Shown: one piece after another, positions 60,493 to 64,000 of the stretch
How positions within the stretch are numbered: the first letter of the stretch is position 1
Layout of the letters: each line of letters starts with the position of its first letter
Assembly (NCBI GenBank): GCA_964617825.1
Contig: CAZTWL010000021.1
Location: forward strand, 1 to 64,000
Source: VSJD01 sp964617825
GTDB lineage: Bacteria; Verrucomicrobiota; Kiritimatiellia; JAAZAB01
DNA length: 64,000 bases
Reading direction: 5' to 3'
Notes under the pieces: model-generated
The model's database searches: none
Told to the model about the DNA's origin: nothing
Seen by the model: only the letters and a program-made list of their open reading frames with translations
Translations under genes and position numbers: made by a program

Positions 60493-62985
60493 TCAGGGCG
60501 CGCCGCCGCCAAACACAAACACCTTGAATTTAGCGAGCGAATGGAACCCGCCGCCGGACGAAAGGCTGGTGTTCTGCATCTTGCCGTTATTTTGCAAGGC
60601 GGCACGCGCAATGTTGACCTTCCACATGGCGCCGCTCTTCACACCGCCGAGTTTCCCCGCAGGGATCTTCACCTCGGCAAACCAGCGGTCGGGCGCATCC
60701 GAAACCTTATACTCGAAGTCGAGCTTATTGCCAAGGTCGGCGCCCTTGACGCTGTCGTTGAAGGCGCTGTAAACATAGCCGTTGCGCGTGAAGGCAATCT
60801 GGTAGTACTGCCCTTTTGACGCCATGTCTTGCGGCATAATGAATATCTCAATATGGCTCGCGTCCCACGGGAACTTGCCGTCGGGCGGGACGGAGTCCTT
60901 AACCTTGCCTGCGGACTTGAGGGCTTCGATGCCGAAATAAACGTTGTCATCATCGAAAAGCGCCTTGACCTTCGTTCGCGGGTCGGCCTGGTCATTCTTG
61001 AACGAACCGACCGTCAGCTCCTTACGCGGGCCGAAGAATTCCTCTATCGTATAGGCCTTGACCCAGTCGACCTCGTCAAGCTTGCCGTCGAGCGTAATCT
61101 TTCCGGCGGTCTTCGCGACCGTCACCCTGGCTTTACCGAAGTTGGAGAAGCCGCTCTCCTTATAGTTTTTCGTGAAATATTCTTTCTCCTTCACAACGCG
61201 TTTGAGGACCACGGGGTTCATCTCGACAGCCTTGACCGCCTTGTCCAGGAGCTCTTCGGCCTTCGGCGCAAAGCCAGGCATATCATAAGCCTTGCCAAGC
61301 GGGGCCACGTTACCGCTATAGCTGGCGTGGGAACCGGCATCGGCCAGCGCCTTCTCGAGAAGGAGACGGTAGGGCCGGATATATTCCCAGGCCGCCCCAT
61401 AATATTTCGCGCTGACGTCGTCCCAGACCTTTTCATAGTCGGCATCGGGTTCCCAGGCAAAGTAGCCCGTCAGCCAGCAAAGCTGCCAGAGGCTCGGCCA
61501 GATATTCTGCATTTTGTATTGCTTATAATGCGGGTTGTCGATGTAGGGAACTTCGCCGCAGTCGATATCCATAAGGATAGGCATCGTATTTCCGCGGTTG
61601 TGCGCCACGAAATATTTGAGGTCGGCAATCCACTTGCGCTCGACCGGGATATAGCAGCTGGGGCCGGGCATGACGCAAAAGTATTCGAAGGAACTGACCG
61701 GGACGCCGAGCTTCCACCAGTCCTCGTACATCTTGAGGTATTTGGCGTTGTATGAGCAGGACGCATCCGTAAGCGTATGCAGGTAGCAGCGGCCGTGCGG
61801 GCACACCTTGACGGCAATCCGCGGATCGGAGATGGGCTTAACGATTTTCGGCGGATCGCGAAATGTCTGGTAGGCAAAGACCGTAATCGTGATGTCGTCG
61901 CCATACTTGTCGATGAGCTGCTTGGCAACGGTGTTGACGTAAGTCCACCAGCGGTCGCTGTCCTTGCCTTCTGGGCCGGCATTCGGATCATCGAGCTTGC
62001 AGCAGTTGTCGCACTCGCACCAGCAGGCATGATCGTCATCGATGAAGGTAAAATGCACCTTCCTCCCGGAATTACCCCTGGCCTCGTCGATATTGGCCAT
62101 GATGTTCTGCGTAATGCGCTTGACCACCTCGGGATTGCTTGTGCACGGCTGCGAGATTTCGACCGAGGGATCCTTCCTTTCGCCTTCACTCAGCACGCGC
62201 TTGCCCTTGCGCAGGCCGAAATATTCTGGATGTTCTTGAAAAAGTTTCACGCGCGCCGGCAGGCTCCATCCGGGAACAAGCAAAGGCGTCAAATAACCGC
62301 CTTGAGAGAGCGGGTCATCGTAGCTTCCCATTTTGAATGCAAAATCGTACTGCTCCTTCATGGTCTTCTTGGTCGTGCCGACCGGAGGGACGCTTCCGCC
62401 CCGGCAACCGAGCTTGGCCATGAAGAGCGTCCGGCGCGGCGTGGTCCAGACGCCGTTGGCCTGGAATGTCGGCATAATGGCCGGGTTCTTGAGGGTAAGC
62501 TGGTCAGTGATCGTGAAATCGGCATTTTGCGGGACGTATTCCTCGTCGTCCGGCGCAAACCAGTATACGCCGCCGTATTTCCTGATCACATAGAAGTTGC
62601 CGAAGTGGATGGCGTGCTTGTTTTTCGCGACTATCTGGACGCCTTTGGCGCCCGCGTCGATCACGAATCCGTCCTCCTGCAGCTTGTCGGTCTCCTTCTT
62701 GAGCTCGGGGGTCTGCACGATGCTGTCAGCGCCGGCGATCCCAAAACGAACAGGGACAAGCCCCGCAACGGGGTTTGTGCCGACCTGGAGCTCGGCCCCG
62801 GTAATTTTCTTGACGTAACCTGCGAATTCGGAGGCCGCCAGTTTCTCGACGCCGGTAGCATCCGTCGGAATGACGATGCTCGCCTTCGCGGCTCCGCCCT
62901 TGACGATATCGACCGCCGCCGCCGTGATCGCCAGTGAGAAGCACAGCGCTATCGAAATAATGACTTCTTTCTTGTCAACAGGCAT
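60493..62985 (-). CDS. Secreted DUF4838 protein with CBM9-like C-terminal domain
   Basis: An 830-residue exported protein. Residues 1-24 form a signal peptide. The GH20-like N-terminal domain (25-150) has LAASEFAGYVKKITG and NKHAIHFGNFYVIRKYGGVYWFAPDDEE in blocks. The DUF4838 barrel (about 160-590) shows FTFIDDDHACWCECDNCCKLDD, FAYQTFRDPPKI and CWLTGYFAWEPDADYEKVWDD in blocks. The last 190 residues are a carbohydrate-binding, CBM9-like domain (ITLDGKLDEVDW, VKALFDDDNVYFGI, HIEIFIMPQD). AAGGAA ten bases upstream supports the ATG. It is more distant from the tandem DUF4838 pair than they are from each other. Likely attacks an extracellular glycan; specific bond unknown. Confidence 0.85.
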   Translation of the reverse strand: MPVDKKEVIISIALCFSLAITAAAVDIVKGGAAKASIVIPTDATGVEKLAASEFAGYVKKITGAELQVGTNPVAGLVPVRFGIAGADSIVQTPELKKETDKLQEDGFVIDAGAKGVQIVAKNKHAIHFGNFYVIRKYGGVYWFAPDDEEYVPQNADFTITDQLTLKNPAIMPTFQANGVWTTPRRTLFMAKLGCRGGSVPPVGTTKKTMKEQYDFAFKMGSYDDPLSQGGYLTPLLVPGWSLPARVKLFQEHPEYFGLRKGKRVLSEGERKDPSVEISQPCTSNPEVVKRITQNIMANIDEARGNSGRKVHFTFIDDDHACWCECDNCCKLDDPNAGPEGKDSDRWWTYVNTVAKQLIDKYGDDITITVFAYQTFRDPPKIVKPISDPRIAVKVCPHGRCYLHTLTDASCSYNAKYLKMYEDWWKLGVPVSSFEYFCVMPGPSCYIPVERKWIADLKYFVAHNRGNTMPILMDIDCGEVPYIDNPHYKQYKMQNIWPSLWQLCWLTGYFAWEPDADYEKVWDDVSAKYYGAAWEYIRPYRLLLEKALADAGSHASYSGNVAPLGKAYDMPGFAPKAEELLDKAVKAVEMNPVVLKRVVKEKEYFTKNYKESGFSNFGKARVTVAKTAGKITLDGKLDEVDWVKAYTIEEFFGPRKELTVGSFKNDQADPRTKVKALFDDDNVYFGIEALKSAGKVKDSVPPDGKFPWDASHIEIFIMPQDMASKGQYYQIAFTRNGYVYSAFNDSVKGADLGNKLDFEYKVSDAPDRWFAEVKIPAGKLGGVKSGAMWKVNIARAALQNNGKMQNTSLSSGGGFHSLAKFKVFVFGGGAP

Positions 62986-63082
62986 GACACTGATTCCTTC
63001 CGTAGGTATGCTTTGGATGTTCTGTTTTGCCTCGTACGATGGCCAAACGCGCGCTCTCGCGCCGGATTCAACTGCCGCAGGC

Positions 63083-64000
63083 TCACGCCCACACAGGCGG
63101 CTTCCCTTTTTCCTGCCGGCTCAAGAACTCCAGCGCCGGGCGGGACACGATATCGTGGCCGCCGTCAAAGACCGTGACCCGCACCTTGCCGGAACAGCGC
63201 CGGAAATACAAGCGTTCCGTATATTCGGCGGGAGTAAATTCATTCACGATCTTGTCGGGCCGCTTCGGCAAGTTTGCCGGATCAAGCGCGCCAGTTTTCC
63301 CATCGTGCGGATCGCCGCCCTGCGGATACAAGTGCTTCGGAATTTGACGCTGCCGGTCGATGAAATCGATATCCGCCATGGCAAGTCGGTCCTCCTTCCG
63401 CGCCAGCACATTGAAAGCGCGCAAAGAATGGTCGAGCGGAATGGCCTTATCCTGCATCCCGCAGGCAATATCGACAATCATATCGGCGGCCTGCGGCAAC
63501 CAGGCGCTGGCCGAACGCCGGCGATATTCCTCATCCGCCGCCGGCGACGAACCCGGCGCCCCCCCGCAGACGTTTTCCATCTGCTGATAATACCCGGCCC
63601 CTTTGGTTTTACAATATTGATGCCAGTCCTTCAAATCGTAGATCGGGACCCAGGCGGATGCCGCCGCCCAGAGTGTTGGCGCACGCCCGGCCATCAACAA
63701 GGTGGCATACCCGCCACCGGACGCGCCCAGAAGGTAGATGCGGTTCGCGTCAATGGCCGCATGCTCGCGGGCATACTGCACGGCGCTGAGAACATCCTGC
63801 ACCATCAATTCCGAACCGCAGGCTGCCGGCCCCGTATTCGGCCCGCGGAAGTCGGGAACACAAATGGCCCATTGATGCTGCATGCACCAGCGGGCATAAA
63901 AGATATTGTCGGCAAACTGGTAAGTTGTGCTCCAGGGGTGCAGATAGACCAGCAACGGCGCAGGCCGGGCCACAGGCGGCGCGTAATATCGCATCGGCTG
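63083..64000 (-). CDS. Alpha/beta-hydrolase, prolyl oligopeptidase-like (partial)
   Basis: The frame runs through the right edge (codons CAG CCG before the first ATG at 63994), so the true start is probably outside. The 305 visible residues form an S9/acetyl-xylan-esterase-like hydrolase domain: PAPLLVYLHPWSTTYQFAD, CVPDFRGPNTGPAACGSELM, the nucleophile elbow G-A-S-G-G-G near residue 94, IACGMQDKAIPLDHS with an acid and the catalytic histidine in FDGGHDIV near the end. No signal peptide is visible in this part. It precedes the DUF4838/CBM9-like gene (97-base gap) on the same strand, so it may deacylate or cleave the same substrate. Confidence 0.8.
   Translation of the reverse strand, partial: QPMRYYAPPVARPAPLLVYLHPWSTTYQFADNIFYARWCMQHQWAICVPDFRGPNTGPAACGSELMVQDVLSAVQYAREHAAIDANRIYLLGASGGGYATLLMAGRAPTLWAAASAWVPIYDLKDWHQYCKTKGAGYYQQMENVCGGAPGSSPAADEEYRRRSASAWLPQAADMIVDIACGMQDKAIPLDHSLRAFNVLARKEDRLAMADIDFIDRQRQIPKHLYPQGGDPHDGKTGALDPANLPKRPDKIVNEFTPAEYTERLYFRRCSGKVRVTVFDGGHDIVSRPALEFLSRQEKGKPPVWA

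Noticed and set aside
61777..62937. 386-codon plus-strand frame across the DUF4838/CBM9-like gene
   Set aside because: Antisense of a gene with signal peptide and clear domain pattern.

Overview
The window (about 64 kb, GC-rich, no rRNA, tRNA or CRISPR array seen) looks like chromosome from an anaerobic diderm bacterium of the PVC superphylum, most likely Lentisphaerota or Kiritimatiellota. That placement is inference. It rests on an LPS gene set (kdsA, kdsB, lptA, lptB, lptC, an LptF/G permease), HPr kinase with HPr and enzyme I, group 4 hydrogenase membrane subunits, three DUF4838 proteins, and a very large secreted Ig/FN3/FG-GAP protein. Genes are densely packed, often with 4-base stop/start overlaps, and mostly on the minus strand.

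Layout. 1-3732 (minus): membrane arm of a hydrogenase-4-like complex (hyfE cut by the window edge, hyfC, hyfB) led by a small AtpI-like membrane protein. 4000-6596: an acyltransferase-like GNAT protein, a minus-strand trio (coiled-coil protein, tatA, atpZ) and tadA. 6610-8402: the archaeal-type entry to the shikimate pathway (ADH synthase plus 3-dehydroquinate synthase II). 8662-13216: two glycosyltransferases flanking a xylulokinase of the animal XYLB type. 13539-16492: an IclR regulator with its own good promoter, followed by two paralogous QueG-like iron-sulfur proteins. 16763-17554: an esterase.

17631-29034 (minus) is a long housekeeping run: kdsB-kdsA-lptC-lptA-lptB-hpf-hprK-ptsH-ptsI, then metK, ahcY and an LptF/G permease. 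Its order echoes the enterobacterial kdsC-lptCAB-rpoN-hpf-ptsN-npr locus, but without rpoN and ptsN. It joins Kdo and LPS transport, ribosome hibernation and a PTS phosphorelay that appears regulatory, since no sugar permease is present in the window.

29379-32863 holds a beta-helix lipoprotein and a clan GH-A glycosidase. Next come a ferredoxin-fused etfA with etfB, an orphan histidine kinase, an amidohydrolase, mutM, topB, and a nadB operon with a CNNM/CorC protein, then glpK and a radical SAM protein. The last 15 kb (48990-64000) is an accessory region for glycan or glycoprotein use: two tandem DUF4838 proteins, a 1,661-residue secreted protein with three near-identical 255-bp repeats, a PepD-type dipeptidase, a sugar-phosphate isomerase-like protein, an 830-residue DUF4838/CBM9-like protein and a truncated S9-type hydrolase. 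A compact palindromic element with 14-bp direct repeats lies at 48766-48983, directly after the stop codon of a DUF4838 gene. It is the best candidate here for an undescribed small mobile repeat.
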